From NCBI GenBank assembly GCA_030435675.1, contig CM059623.1, positions 10,752,012-10,816,011 on the forward strand: a stretch of DNA of 64,000 bases. Reading direction: 5' to 3'. The notes under the pieces are model-generated. The model had not been told where the DNA came from, ran no database searches, and saw only the letters and a program-made list of their open reading frames with translations. Position numbers and translations under genes: made by a program. Source of the DNA: Steinernema hermaphroditum. Lineage: Eukaryota > Nematoda > Chromadorea > Rhabditida > Steinernematidae. Positions 23,571 through 33,757 of the stretch are shown here, in pieces (position 1 is the first letter of the stretch; each line of letters begins with the position of its first letter).

Positions 23571-26430
23571 CTACACTTTGAATTCGGCGGTGGAATGGCG
23601 AGGCGATGACCTTTGTGCGGGGCACTCAAAGTGAACGCAGTGGAAGACCTCGTTGGCAGAGTTGTGTGTGCCAACTATTCTAATAAACACCACTGGCCGT
23701 CGTTCGAAGCGAATTAGCTGCCAAGCTCTGAAAAAAGAGAAGTTACACCAGTAGGCGAATGTATGATTCTGCAAATGAGTCTAATTTAGACATAGACACG
23801 AGACGCAGATGTGAGACAACAGATATTCAGGCTTAGGAGCAGAGAGCAGTGTCTTTCCTAGGAATGGACTTCTCAATGGAGGACAAGGGATTACCTGCAC
23901 TGTTCCTGAGTTTTATCGGCGACACGGACCCAATTCTTCTGGTCGACCGAAACTTCCACATAATACTGGTAATACCTATCGTCGCAGTCCCACAGTAACA
24001 ACCTAAGATGGATAATAAAGACACATCCTATGAACATGAAAACCTCAATGAATCGATCAAGTACGCCTGAGGAAGCTGTACGGCGATGGCCCCGCTACCC
24101 ACTTGGTGACACGTGTAGCCATTGTCCCAGTCGTATGTGTTGGTTTCGCCGTTAATCAGGCAGTTTCTCAGCCGCGAAACGCCTTCCACCACGAGCGCGT
24201 TGTTTTGAATGGTGGCGACGTTGCTTGTGGGAACTAGAGCACGATTTCCCATCAAAAAAAGTTAATGACTTTCTGTGGCTTACTGAGGAGGGTGGTGGCG
24301 GGGTCCACGGTGAACGGCTCTGTGGTGTACTGTGCTTCGACGTGAGCAACGCTGAAGTACGTGCTGTTGGAGCAGTAGGTGCCGACGATCCGGATGTACT
24401 TGACTACCCTCTGGGTGAAGAAGAGATTCTGCTTTGAGCGACAAATGTAATGTGTCCGGTCGATCACACGCACCAAGTGGTTTTGGTCCATGCCAACCTA
24501 CAGTAACCGTGTACATTTTTTGAGGAATCGCTGGACCTACCTCAACGTAATAGGAACAGAAGACTCGTTGGTCTCTGTCGAAGAGCATCAAACGGATGTT
24601 GTTGAGGATAAACGGCCGATTGAACTTGATGACGATGCCGGGATCCGTGTCGCTGATTACATGGCGCGTCATCTTGTCGTCCTGTTGATTCGTGTGGGAA
24701 TATCCCTCCTGGATCGCCGCTTCGGATTCGCCTTCGGCGATCATAGCATGTGACGTGGTGGCCACGTTAGTGTTCGGCCCTAAAGAAAACATTAACCACA
24801 AGGCTACTGTAAGTCGTGCTCACATAAGAAGCCGCGGTATACTAACTCCGAGGAGTTCTTTTCGGCCTGCTCTTGAATGGCGTCGAGGATCGCGTCGGCG
24901 CTGAAGAACTTCGATGGCCTGATGGTGTGCAGAAGATCCTTCAGTTCGATCAAAGGCATCCGGAGAAGGGCGACGATTCGTGGATATGTATCACTCTGAG
25001 AATATATGATCAGTACGGTCACGAAATAGATACCGTACCTCATCACCGTGCTCGTTTATCCAATCGCGAATTGCTTCGAAGATCTTAATCTCAGGGGCAC
25101 AAAAGGAATCGCGTTGGAGAAGGAGCTCGATCGCATCCGGGGGCAGTCTTCGGAAGGCGTCCGTCTTGAGCACTTCTTCGGCCCTCATGTCCGCGAAATC
25201 AAAGCAGTAGCTGAGAAGGTCACTTCGAGAATATAGATTGGCAGCGGCTAGAATTGTACACACGTTCTGGATGTCGACAGTGCTCTGAAACCCAACATCT
25301 GGAGTTGGTGAAACACACATGTCGACGAACCCTGAGGTAATCCGAAATGACTTTCTCCAAATCGATGAACCCATACTGGTGAGCAAGGCCTAACACCTCT
25401 ATCACGAGAGATTCCTTCATCTGAGCCAGAGAGATCTTGCCCGTGTAGGTGTACCGCAGAAGAAGACGGAAGGCGTCAACGGGAGTGTCGTGGAGTTCGA
25501 TTTCTTTTTCAGTTGATTCACGTAGTCCGCCGAATAACATTGCTCTAAAAAGTTGATGAAAACCTTAAAACGAGGCAATAGCAGCACCTGAAGTAATCGC
25601 TCCTGGCGGCCATTATGACTTTGTGGGCTGGAAAGAGGCATCCATCGACTCTGAAGGTGACGTCGCTGATCGTGTCGTTCATGAAGAGGTTCCCGACGTC
25701 TTCGGCCAGCTTGTTTGAATGATCTCCGTTGGTTGGATCTGAAACGAGGCAAAATTAGTACAGAGAGAAATTCTGCAATCGTGCTATTAGGGAGACAAAC
25801 GCGTAGACAGAACGGATGCAGAGATGAAGTCGCAGACAACATAAAACTGAAATAGACAGTTTGTTTGTAGGCAATTGTCTGGCAGACTCTCGTAGATTCA
25901 CTCTGAATGCCGGAAAACAGCCATAGCGGTTGTCTTCAGACCGATTCAAAAGGCCTTAGACACGCTGAGTTCAAAATCAGACTACCAGACAGTCTGCAAC
26001 AGCTAATCTTTTTTGTAATGCATATTTCGTCTATTTGTTCAATTCTATTGTGATGTTGTACAGAAGACTTTAACAGCCATAACGTGGAAACGTCTATTGT
26101 CTGCTTTGGATGCTTGAAGTGAATATAATTGGAATTTTTGCACAGAACCTAGGAAATAAGTGTGTCGAATAAACAAAGCACGAAGGCATAATCAGAGAGA
26201 CCGACAAGGAGGAGAAGATGGGCGCCAAAGGAGCAAATGATAAAAGATGGTCATCGGAACTAACCTTTGAAGCCGCCGGGGCCCAAGTACTCTAACATTT
26301 CGGACCTACCGAGAATGCCGGTGCGGAGGCTGGAGGTCGAAGTTGCACTGGAGTGGATTCCGAGCCGACTCAGACTCCCGACGATGTTCTCTACGCTCCG
26401 ACTGTTAAGCATGTGCGTGTTATCGCTCAT
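23571..26430 (-). CDS. BTBD9: BTBD9 homologue: BTB-BACK with two F5/8C (discoidin-like) domains
   Basis: BTBD9 is a putative CUL3 substrate adaptor linked in animals to synaptic function, sleep and iron handling (family knowledge). The start ATG is at 26428-26430; CTCTTTCAG lies 8 nt upstream, a trans-splice acceptor. Exon 1 (26430-26265) encodes a Ser-rich leader. The BTB domain follows (ISDVTFRVDGCLFPAHKVIM, then RAMLFGGLRESTEKEIEL), and the BACK domain contains FCAPEIKIFEAIRDWI. Two discoidin domains follow, each starting NVATT or NVATIQ and each containing a YYVEV(G/S)(M/V)DQ strand and a V-(Y/F)IRIVGT strand. The stop is at 23571-23573. All the expected BTBD9 domains are present. The first intron (25742-26264) contains an AGACAGTCT element. 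Confidence 0.92.
25987..25995. promoter_or_regulatory. AGACAGTCT inverted AGAC pair in BTBD9 intron 1
   Basis: Lies in the first intron of BTBD9; the same 9-mer occurs at 26627, 21162 and 31087. Confidence 0.25.
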
Positions 26431-27254
26431 TTTGAGATCTGAAAGAGCAACGTATTCAGAGGAGTCAGAAGACGAAGAAGATCCCGATTAGGAAGTGCAC
26501 GAACAGGCGGCAGACGGAAACGCAAAACAATAACCAATACAGTAGAACGTGCGATGGCGCTCATGGAGGTCTCTGCAGGATATGTGGCATCAGCTGTGAG
26601 CAGACAGACTGGTTTCGTTACAAACAAGACAGTCTGGTTTGGCGACCCAAAAAATATCGATGGAAAATCGATAAAGTCGTTATTCTTGTTCGTTTCTTTC
26701 TGTGGTTTTCGGCGCATTCCTGTAAATAGCCAACTGAACATTCGGTGCGCTGCACTCGTACGTGCTGCACAGCGAAAACAAAACGCAAAACAAGATCGTC
26801 ATTTTACAGCGTCGTCGACGACCGCTTGTTATCTTGCTGGACGCTATCGATCAGTTGCACCGACATGAGATGCCTCGCACGGCGATGACGATGCGCGCTG
26901 TAAGGAGGTGTCTATTTCAAAACAAACATGTGAGGTGCTAAGTGCCGGTTGAGCGCTCGGAACATTGCTGGGATATGTCGACTAGTGATGAGGCTGAAGG
27001 AGAAGATGCATTCGAATGCGATTTGGCTCTGTCTTCTAGACACGAGAACATCTGCAGATGGTGGTTGAAAACGGCATGTTTCTTCAGGAATGGCACGTAG
27101 ACAGACAGTTCAGACAAAAGGTCTTTCTTTTATATCGTTTATGCTGAGATGTTCCACAGATACTGTATTCACGAGTTCTGGAAAGTGATCAGTTCTCTCT
27201 ACTACAGTGACAGAGGACTGATCGCTTTGAGAACCACTTAGGGTAAATCCTAAA
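26431..27254. other. intergenic region between divergent BTBD9 and the 27.3-kb gene
   Basis: No gene seen. AGAC/GTCT-rich: AGACAGTCT at 26627-26635, AGACAGACTGG near 26603, and TAGACAGACAG near 27102. It probably contains both divergent promoters. Confidence 0.4.
26627..26635. promoter_or_regulatory. AGACAGTCT inverted AGAC pair
   Basis: About 200 bp upstream of the BTBD9 start, next to a second AGACAGACT half-copy. Confidence 0.3.
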
Positions 27255-27278
27255 GAGCATCACCTAATAACATATAAG
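27255..27278 (+). promoter_or_regulatory. core promoter: AGCATCACCT plus TATA box
   Basis: AGCATCACCT at 27255-27264, then ATATAAG at 27272-27278, 36 nt before the ATG. The paralogue at 31.3 kb has the same 10-mer at the same 17-nt spacing to its TATA box. Confidence 0.55.
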
Positions 27279-27313
27279 ACGTGATCCACCGTCCGATCAT
27301 CACCAAAATCAAC

Positions 27314-27916
27314 ATGTTCGCCCCTCGTTCTCTCTTGGATATCAGTCTTATCTCGTTGGCCGTTGAAGAAGTGGAGTACGCCCGTGTCTATCCGGCGGAA
27401 TTTATTGTCAGGAAGAGGATGGATAACTTTACACGATCGTTGGGAGATTTCATCGACCGGTTCGGTGTGGATCTGAGGGTTTTCCCATCACAGATTGCCT
27501 TCCAATCCAACAGCAAGATCGATGTGTGCACCACGATGGTCAACCTCTTCATCGGAACTTGCGTCAACGCTAAGGACATCTTTGGAAGAATGACTCCCGA
27601 AGAGAGACTGTTCTTGATGGAAAGAGCCCGGGAGGACGAAGGTGGCTTCTTGGAGGTCATACTGACGATCTTCATCGGCTTGCCGGCCGAATACGTCGAC
27701 CCTGTCAGCTTCAAAAGGGCCGTGCTCAAGTGTGTCGAGATCGGAGCCACCTACACACTAATCAACCTCCTCAAAAGCATCAGAAGTCCATCGGCTCGAC
27801 AGGCTCGGATGCTGTTCGACGGGATTCCGCAAAAGACGTCCAAGGAAGTCCGTCAAGTGATCAGCTGGTACTTTGATTTCGTGAACGATCTAGAACGCTG
27901 CTTCTTCTCTCGCTGA
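27314..27916 (+). CDS. unrecognised single-exon protein, paralogue of the 31.3-kb gene
   Basis: 200 aa from ATG 27314, without introns. Predicted mostly alpha-helical, with no signal peptide or membrane segment. The C-terminal half aligns with the gene at 31327: both contain a C-VE-(I/F)GAT-TL--LLK motif followed, after about 15 residues, by LF--IP-K-SK or a similar stretch, and the N-terminal LxLA(V/L)E segment also corresponds. I recognise no named domain. A TATA box with an upstream AGCATCACCT, and no trans-splice acceptor, suggests a tightly regulated gene unlike its housekeeping neighbours. Confidence 0.7.
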   Translation: MFAPRSLLDISLISLAVEEVEYARVYPAEFIVRKRMDNFTRSLGDFIDRFGVDLRVFPSQIAFQSNSKIDVCTTMVNLFIGTCVNAKDIFGRMTPEERLFLMERAREDEGGFLEVILTIFIGLPAEYVDPVSFKRAVLKCVEIGATYTLINLLKSIRSPSARQARMLFDGIPQKTSKEVRQVISWYFDFVNDLERCFFSR

Positions 27917-28520
27917 ACTGCCGTTTGACAGAATAAAGTCGATTACATAAATGTTGCGACTTGGAGTTAGTTCATAGTGAAGGATTACCGCACCACTGTT
28001 GCGAGGATCCCCTCAAGGTGCAGGCTTAGCTCTCCGACTAAAACGAACACATATCAAGTTCACCTATCATCAACAGCAAGTTCACTCCTCCTTCTGAGAG
28101 CCTTCAGTTTAGTGCAATTAATTGGTCCCCTGATTCAATTAATGACGATGCCCTTCATATATTGTGAGTCAAAGATTGAAGACTGTAGAGTTCCTTCCAT
28201 CTATCGCCAGATTTTCTTTATCGGACAAAAACTCGTTTGCTGAGTGTGTATGTGCTTATGTAAGTGTTAGAGAGAGGGCTCACGACAACAATGCATGCCA
28301 CTTTACAACCAAAACGTCTTTCGAAGGTGATCATGGTCGGCAGACGTCTCTAAAAATAGACGTCCCTTTTTGTCCAAAAACAGACCCCGCAAACACATAA
28401 CAGAAAGCAGTCAAAAGTATAAAGTACCCCTCATTTAGCGATCTTCACCTGGCCTCCGAGCAATTTTCGTCGTCAACAACCTTCGCGGTTCGATGAAAAC
28501 CAGAATTCCGCTCGCTTGAA
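27917..28520. other. intergenic, promoter of the secreted-protein gene
   Basis: AATAAAG at about 27932 probably ends the upstream transcript. TATAAAG at about 28419 is a likely TATA box for the next gene. Nothing else is recognised. Confidence 0.4.
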
Positions 28521-28590
28521 GTTCATGGCCAACCTCCGCGTGCTCTCCTACTTAAGACAGTCGCCTTTGGCAGAGGACAACTTGTCCGCA

Positions 28591-29107
28591 ATGGTTCTCC
28601 GCCTGTTCGTCTCCCTCCTCTGTCTCTCGCTGCTCGCCTCAGGCTTCGAGCTCCGACTTCGGACCGACAGCGACATCGTCGACCTAATGAGACTCATGAG
28701 TAAAGAGTCCACCGACTACAAGATGCTCAAAGCTCTCAAAGAGGACGACAGCATGAAGCGCAGCGACAGACAAGGCAAGCTCAGTGAGATCCTACTTCGA
28801 CAGTCTAAGGAAACTCAAGTGAGTCGATTCTGAGAGAAACGGTCCTATCGAAGCACTTTAGGATATGTTCGACATGAAGATGGCCTACGAGGACGCGGTG
28901 GAGGCTATGCACCAGCAGGAGATGGAGCGTCGCATGGCCACTGCGTCTCCGAACGACCAACAAATGTTCGAGGACATGCGCAAGCTGAAGAACGACATGT
29001 CGCTTACGGTAGCCGAGTTCAAGGACCAGAGAAAGCAGCTTAAGAGGAAATACACGAAAAGCATGAAAATGCAGAAGACCAAGAGCTCCAGCAGTGAAGA
29101 AGATTAG
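28591..29107 (+). CDS. small secreted alpha-helical protein, two exons
   Basis: Exon 1 (28591-28818) begins MVLRLFVSLLCLSLLASG, a clear signal peptide. Exon 2 runs 28862-29107 after a 43-nt intron. The protein is about 157 aa, with a mature part rich in Lys, Glu, Met and Asp, probably coiled helices, ending KSSSSEED. An in-frame ATG at 28525 would add 22 residues before the signal peptide; I prefer 28591 because it places the signal at the N-terminus. The layout resembles nematode SXP/RAL-2-like (DUF148) secreted proteins, but I see no decisive motif. A TATAAAG lies about 170 nt upstream. Confidence 0.7.
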
Positions 29108-29283
29108 TAATCACCCCCGCTTGCCAAAAACATTCATATATTACTTATTTTGCTCAAAATAAAAAAAACGCCTAAGCCATTATATTGCAAGAAATACATT
29201 ACACATCTCGGAAAACACACAAAGAATGTGCATCGGAACAGCCGTTTGCTACTTTTTCTTAGACACTTCTAGACCTTATTCTT

Positions 29284-30947
29284 CTATCCCCGACGTTTCT
29301 TTCGCTTGTACTGGTTTAAACGTTGAGTCCACTCGAAGGGAACTTCTCCCACATCTACTAGAACATGATGATAGAGCTGCTTGTCCATGACGTTAACAAG
29401 TCTCCACATTGGTTGATTAAGTCCATCTTTCAACATTTCTGTTGGTGTCTTGTCTAAGTGCTTAAAACTGAAATAAAATGCTCTAAATAAAACATTCTAC
29501 TCATGAGGTTACTTACATCATAGTAGGATTATATTCGTTCGGACGCCGACGCGTATGGTTCAGCATGACGAAACGATGCCGCTTTTCCGGTCTTATAAGC
29601 TTCATGCCTTTGGTTAAGATACGCTTTCCCATATCATCGTCTTCGCCACCCCAGCCTATAAAACGATCACCGTCAGTGGTAGTGTCCGAAAACATTTCTA
29701 CCCCAATAACTGTTCGAATATCCATTTAGTGATTTGTAGTCTTTGATGGTTAAAGACAGAACGCCACCAGCAAGTATATTGTATGGTTCACTGAAAGTAA
29801 CTCCATAAATACAGATTTCATGAACATGATGACTTGCGCATAATCGAGCGAATTCACATAGGCTCCTAAATGAAGAGCATTCCCCGGTTTCGGACAACTA
29901 TACGGTACATCTGTACGTTGCGGAAGCATATCGACGTCGTGGAAGAACACACAGTCCACCCCAAGTTTCTCGGCAGCAATGAATCCAGCATTCATGACGC
30001 GACCTTTGTTGAACACCTCAGTACCAAGCTATATTGTTGTATTTAGACCGTCGTCATCTATAAGAGAACGTACCTGCTCGGCCAAAACGAATCGAAAGTC
30101 CAGATTTTGCCGCTGGAGTACCGAAATCAGAACAGGCAAAAATGTCATTAGATTCTCATGACGATCTCTGAATGGAATGACGATGGCTATTTTGTTCCTT
30201 GGTACGCAGTCAGTAGGCTTCCAGCTTCCGCCTGGTCCGATGCTTGGAAAATTAGCAAGAATATTCTCTTCCGTTTCATTTGACAATCGTTGAACTGCAT
30301 CCACTTCTGAAAAGTATGATATGAGATACGAGAGATGGGATTAAATATAACGTAGAGAAAATTAGAAATGTTTTTCTTAGTCAAGACCAGCGGGCATTCC
30401 TGCTTCCCGCTAAATCGTAAATGTTGATATGAGGGAAACCTCTGAAAAAAAAGTAGAAGCAAAAGCATTTTCCAGCAAAAGGAGATAAATAAATAGTGGT
30501 TCACGCGACTTTAGTCCTAGTTATTCAACGCAGATCCACCGATCTCAAAATTGCAAACATCTGAACATGTAACTCCCACAAAATGCCTAGCACTTAGCAC
30601 ATGCCAAACTGAGCATACCATCAGATGAGATGTTTGCACATTCGGGCAGATTCGGTTTCACAGTGGTTGAGGCCGCCGATGTTCTGCTTGATCCATCACC
30701 AAGCGCTTGGAAACTAAAAGAGCGATTTAAAAACACAAAAAGGGATACTAACTAACTCTTCAATTTCGTCGAATGTCATCTCATCAAGCGCTCCAAGACG
30801 TCTGAAAACGCGAAATGAAAATGAAAACAGCATAAAATCAGGAACTCACCGAAAGCACTGGAAAAACCCGACGGAGATGATAAGAAGAACGCAGAAGACT
30901 CCATACACTGCTAACGTTTTTCGCTTCCGGTAAAGCGCAAATCCCAT
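29284..30947 (-). CDS. bre-4: beta-1,4-galactosyltransferase family (GT7) Golgi glycosyltransferase, BRE-4-like
   Basis: A type II Golgi enzyme that transfers galactose or GalNAc from its UDP-sugar to terminal GlcNAc on glycolipids or glycoproteins (family knowledge); the C. elegans relative BRE-4 acts in glycolipid synthesis. The start is at 30947; CCCTTCAG about 23 nt upstream is a likely trans-splice acceptor. A basic tail (YRKRK) is followed by one TM segment, a short stem, and a catalytic domain with VIPFRDRHENL, N-GRVMNAGF, the metal-binding FFHDVDMLP (DVD), YGVTFSEPYNILAGGV, SYWG-WGGEDDD split by an intron, and a Lys-rich end. The splice from the GAT|G exon end to AAGTGGATGC keeps frame and skips a hydrophobic open frame lying wholly in the intron. 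Donor specificity cannot be read from sequence. Confidence 0.87.
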
Positions 30948-31029
30948 TGCACACAGCCGATCCGTCCACTGAAGGGAAGAGCTGTGGAACGCATCGATGG
31001 AGTCGCTCAGTAAACTGTCTGTATAAAAG

Positions 31030-31095
31030 GTCTAGACAGATTACGGTAGACAAAGTAGCATGTCCTTAGAGGAAAGTGCCATTTACAGACAGTCT
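31030..31095. promoter_or_regulatory. GTCTAGAC and AGACAGTCT sites in a divergent promoter
   Basis: GTCTAGAC at 31030-31037 and AGACAGTCT at 31087-31095, between the galactosyltransferase (minus) and the 31.3-kb gene (plus), within about 300 bp of both starts. Confidence 0.35.
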
Positions 31096-31242
31096 AGTGA
31101 CAGATTTCTTCGATTCGATCCACTTCTGTTCAGACGGATCGGTTGTGTGCGATGAAAGAGTAGTTCCACTCAAGACCGTAACCAGAGGGGCTACCGTAAT
31201 CTTTCGAAACTGATGCTTTCCCTAAACTGTCTCCCGACAATA

Positions 31243-31267
31243 AGCATCACCTCCGCTTCTATTTAAG
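31243..31267 (+). promoter_or_regulatory. core promoter: AGCATCACCT plus TATA box
   Basis: AGCATCACCT at 31243-31252 and TATTTAAG at 31260-31267, 17 nt start to start, exactly as at 27255. ACTGATGCTTT about 34 nt upstream also resembles ACTGATCGCTTT at 27224. Confidence 0.55.
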
Positions 31268-31326
31268 AACACTTGCCCTGTTCTACTCAAACAACTCCTT
31301 TCCAAGTTCTTTCTCCTCACAACAAC

Positions 31327-31947
31327 ATGGCCAACTGCCAGACACTAACAGAGGTGTGTATCCTCCGACTGGCTCTAGAACATGACGTCAATCCCTACGG
31401 TCACCTCTTTCTGCCCCGCCGCCTGCGGATGTGTGTGAAGACCTGCATCTCCTCTCTAGAGCACTTCGAAGCGCACTTCAAAGGACTCGTCGACCTTCGC
31501 CAGAACACTTCGAATGTCGTCCTGAAGGCGAGCGGAGAGATCGACGTCGATGGGACTGTGAGGAACCTTCAACCCGGTCTCTCGAAGGCAGACTTCCTCG
31601 TCCTCGTGTTTTGCACGGGGGCTGACTTCGACTGGAAGGATCTCTACACGAAGTTGTCGGGTGAGGACAGGAAACAGGTGCAAGCAGTTGCCTACAAAGA
31701 CACATTCGTTCTCACCAACTGGATGGTTCTACTGGGGATCGTCCACGACATCGGCTGCTCCGTGTTCCAACAAGAGGTTAGAAGGTGTGTGGAGTTTGGG
31801 GCCACAGCAACCCTCCTCCAACTCTTGAAGGGCGTCGGCAACCCTTCAAAGGAAGGAGTAGAGGATTTGTTCAAGTCGATACCAAAGCCTTCAAAGAAAC
31901 TCACCCGTTTGTTCGCCTCTGTGTTCCCTTCCTTCCAATTTGAATAA
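31327..31947 (+). CDS. unrecognised single-exon protein, paralogue of the 27.3-kb gene
   Basis: 206 aa from ATG 31327. No introns, signal peptide or membrane segment; probably helical. It shares with the 27314 product the motif RRCVEFGATATLLQLLKGV and the following SIPKPSKKL-like segment, plus general length and order. AATAAAG directly follows the stop. No known domain recognised. The two genes are about 4 kb apart on the same strand with two unrelated genes between them, so this is a dispersed local duplicate pair. Confidence 0.7.
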   Translation: MANCQTLTEVCILRLALEHDVNPYGHLFLPRRLRMCVKTCISSLEHFEAHFKGLVDLRQNTSNVVLKASGEIDVDGTVRNLQPGLSKADFLVLVFCTGADFDWKDLYTKLSGEDRKQVQAVAYKDTFVLTNWMVLLGIVHDIGCSVFQQEVRRCVEFGATATLLQLLKGVGNPSKEGVEDLFKSIPKPSKKLTRLFASVFPSFQFE

Positions 31948-32109
31948 AGACAAAGATTAATTTCATGTGTCCACACAGCGTTTTGTCAGATTTGCACGCT
32001 TCATGACTCGGACTCAGGAGTTCTCTGTTATCGAAGGTAGCAAATGAAAAGAGCAAACAGCAAAGCAAGTTTCTTTATTCGAAAAACGCACTAGCAGTGA
32101 TCAAGGGAA

Positions 32110-32636
32110 TCAGTGGAAGTCGTACTGCTTGAAGACCTTCAGCGGAGCTCCCTGCGCCTCGAGGCGAACGTGGGATGTCTTTTCTCCGGGCTCTCCTCCG
32201 AGGCGTTTGCCGCACGGGAAACGGAACAGCATGTGGTTCTCGTGCTCGATCACGTTAACCGAATGGAGAATCCACGACTGGGCGTCCTTCTTGGTGTGCC
32301 AGATGTCGACGCTCTTGATGTCGGCGAGGGCGACCTGATCCACCAATAGGAATAGGTCCGACTAAACACAAAGTAGCTCGTCAGGGAAAGAAGAGGACTC
32401 ACGTGGCCGGCTTGGAACTTCTGACGGTGGCTGATGGAGCACTTGAGCCGGATCTTGTCGGTCTGCTGTCCGTCGGCGCCGGTCAGCTGCACGAAGACGT
32501 TGGCGCGGGTGCCGGCGTCGGGCTTCGCCGACGTGCGCACGACGATCGAGTAGGAACCGATGCCGGCGCGGGTGGTCGTGGCCGAGGAGTTTGCAGAGGC
32601 GGGCAGCTCGGGTTCCGGAATCAGAGGTTCAGTCAT
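32110..32636 (-). CDS. small PLAT/LH2-domain protein
   Basis: Two exons (32636-32403 and 32361-32110) joined over a 41-nt intron, about 160 aa. After a Pro/Ser-rich leader the whole protein is one PLAT (LH2) beta-sandwich: YSIVVRTSAKPDAGTRANVFVQLTG starts it, followed by the VALADIKSVDIWH strand and the typical SWILHSVNV segment. PLAT domains bind lipids or membrane proteins (family knowledge). No signal peptide is evident. CATCTCAG about 57 nt before the ATG may be a trans-splice acceptor. It is divergent from the RRM gene. Confidence 0.8.
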
Positions 32637-32706
32637 CGTGGAGACGTCGACCGCTTCGTGTGACTCACCGGTGGGCGACTGACTCTTCCCCACTGAGATG
32701 CAAACT

Positions 32707-32724
32707 GTCTAGACCGAAATCTAG
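32707..32724. promoter_or_regulatory. GTCTAGAC plus TCTAGAC pair
   Basis: GTCTAGAC at 32707-32714 and a second TCTAGAC at about 32718-32724, in the roughly 300-bp divergent promoter of the PLAT and RRM genes. Confidence 0.35.
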
Positions 32725-32868
32725 ACGGTTTCCAATGGCAGCGTTGGAACCAGTTCTGCAGAGTTCCATGAGAGGTCTAAGTAGTCAGTTCGAGGCAGGT
32801 ATTGCTCTAAAGGAAAGTGATGCTTTTTGACCAGGCATTTCAAAGCGGTGCGCTTTAGCATGGCATCG

Positions 32869-32890
32869 AGCATCGGAAGTACAGTATATA
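32869..32890 (+). promoter_or_regulatory. AGCATC plus TATATA core promoter
   Basis: AGCATC at 32869-32874 and TATATA at 32885-32890, 16 nt start to start, about 55 nt before the ATG. Same arrangement as the two paralogue promoters. Confidence 0.45.
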
Positions 32891-32944
32891 TCACTCTTTT
32901 TAGCCACCTTAGGCATCCAACAAGTGTATCTTGAATCAACAAAC

Positions 32945-33757
32945 ATGGAATTTCAAGTCGTCAGCCAGGCCTCGTCCGCGGCCGAATTACCCCACTCAGT
33001 CGATGATTACGACCCTAGGAAGAACGTCTACGTCAAGAACCTCGGCCAAATGACGGACCAGCAGCTGATAGATACGTTCTCCCATTACGGCACAATCCTG
33101 AGCGCGGTGGTGATGAAGAACGAGGACGGATCTTCACGAGGATTCGGCTTCGTCGCCTACAACACCGTACAGCAGGCACAGACGGCGATCTCTATGCTTA
33201 ATGGGGCGATGGTCTCTGGGAGAAGGATATTCGCCTCTCAGGCGCAGAGAAAAGAGGACCGCGTCGCCATGCTGACAGAGAAGATGAACAAGGAGACGAG
33301 ACTCTACGTGAAGAACCTCCACGAGGACGTCACCGACGACATCCTCAAGGACTTCTTTTCGGATTTCGGAGAAGTTCTCGAGGCTAAGGTCGAGCGTTTC
33401 CAGAGTGGATTCTCCAAAAGACTCGCCATGGTCACTTTCAAGACGTTTGCCGATGCGAAGAAGGCCGTTATTGCCGGCAATACGGGCAAGATCCTGGAGC
33501 TCAACGGACAGAAACCTGTCGTCGCCTTTGACAAGGGAAGAAGGCCAGCTTTCAGGACCCACCAGCAGAGTCCACTTTCTTCCATGGGCGCCGCCTATCA
33601 TCAGCCCATGCAGATCCCAGTCACCTTCCCTCCTCCTCCGTGCAGCCTTCCCATGCCCAAACTCCCTATGGGATCCCCCTCCTTCTCCGCGATTCCTCAT
33701 TCATCTATGCTGACTCCTCCGCACACCCCTGAAGCCGGAAAAGATGTGCAGGCCTAA
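32945..33757 (+). CDS. intronless two-RRM RNA-binding protein, PABP-like
   Basis: 270 aa in one exon. Two RRMs in tandem: the first has NVYVKNLG (RNP2) and RGFGFVAY (RNP1), the second LYVKNLH and a diverged RNP1 (KRLAMVTF). The linker QAQRKEDRVAML is typical of the segment joining RRM3 and RRM4 of cytoplasmic poly(A)-binding protein, where it reads Q-K-ER--L. A Pro/Met/Ser-rich tail replaces the usual PABP C-terminus, and no MLLE domain is seen. Lack of introns in an intron-rich neighbourhood suggests a retrocopy of the C-terminal RRM half of a PABP gene that acquired a TATA promoter. Likely binds mRNA, perhaps in one tissue or the germ line (inference). Confidence 0.75.
   Translation: MEFQVVSQASSAAELPHSVDDYDPRKNVYVKNLGQMTDQQLIDTFSHYGTILSAVVMKNEDGSSRGFGFVAYNTVQQAQTAISMLNGAMVSGRRIFASQAQRKEDRVAMLTEKMNKETRLYVKNLHEDVTDDILKDFFSDFGEVLEAKVERFQSGFSKRLAMVTFKTFADAKKAVIAGNTGKILELNGQKPVVAFDKGRRPAFRTHQQSPLSSMGAAYHQPMQIPVTFPPPPCSLPMPKLPMGSPSFSAIPHSSMLTPPHTPEAGKDVQA

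Noticed and set aside
30187..30504. Hydrophobic open frame in the galactosyltransferase locus
   Set aside because: The flanking exons splice in frame without it (GAT|G to AAGTGGAT), so it is intronic.
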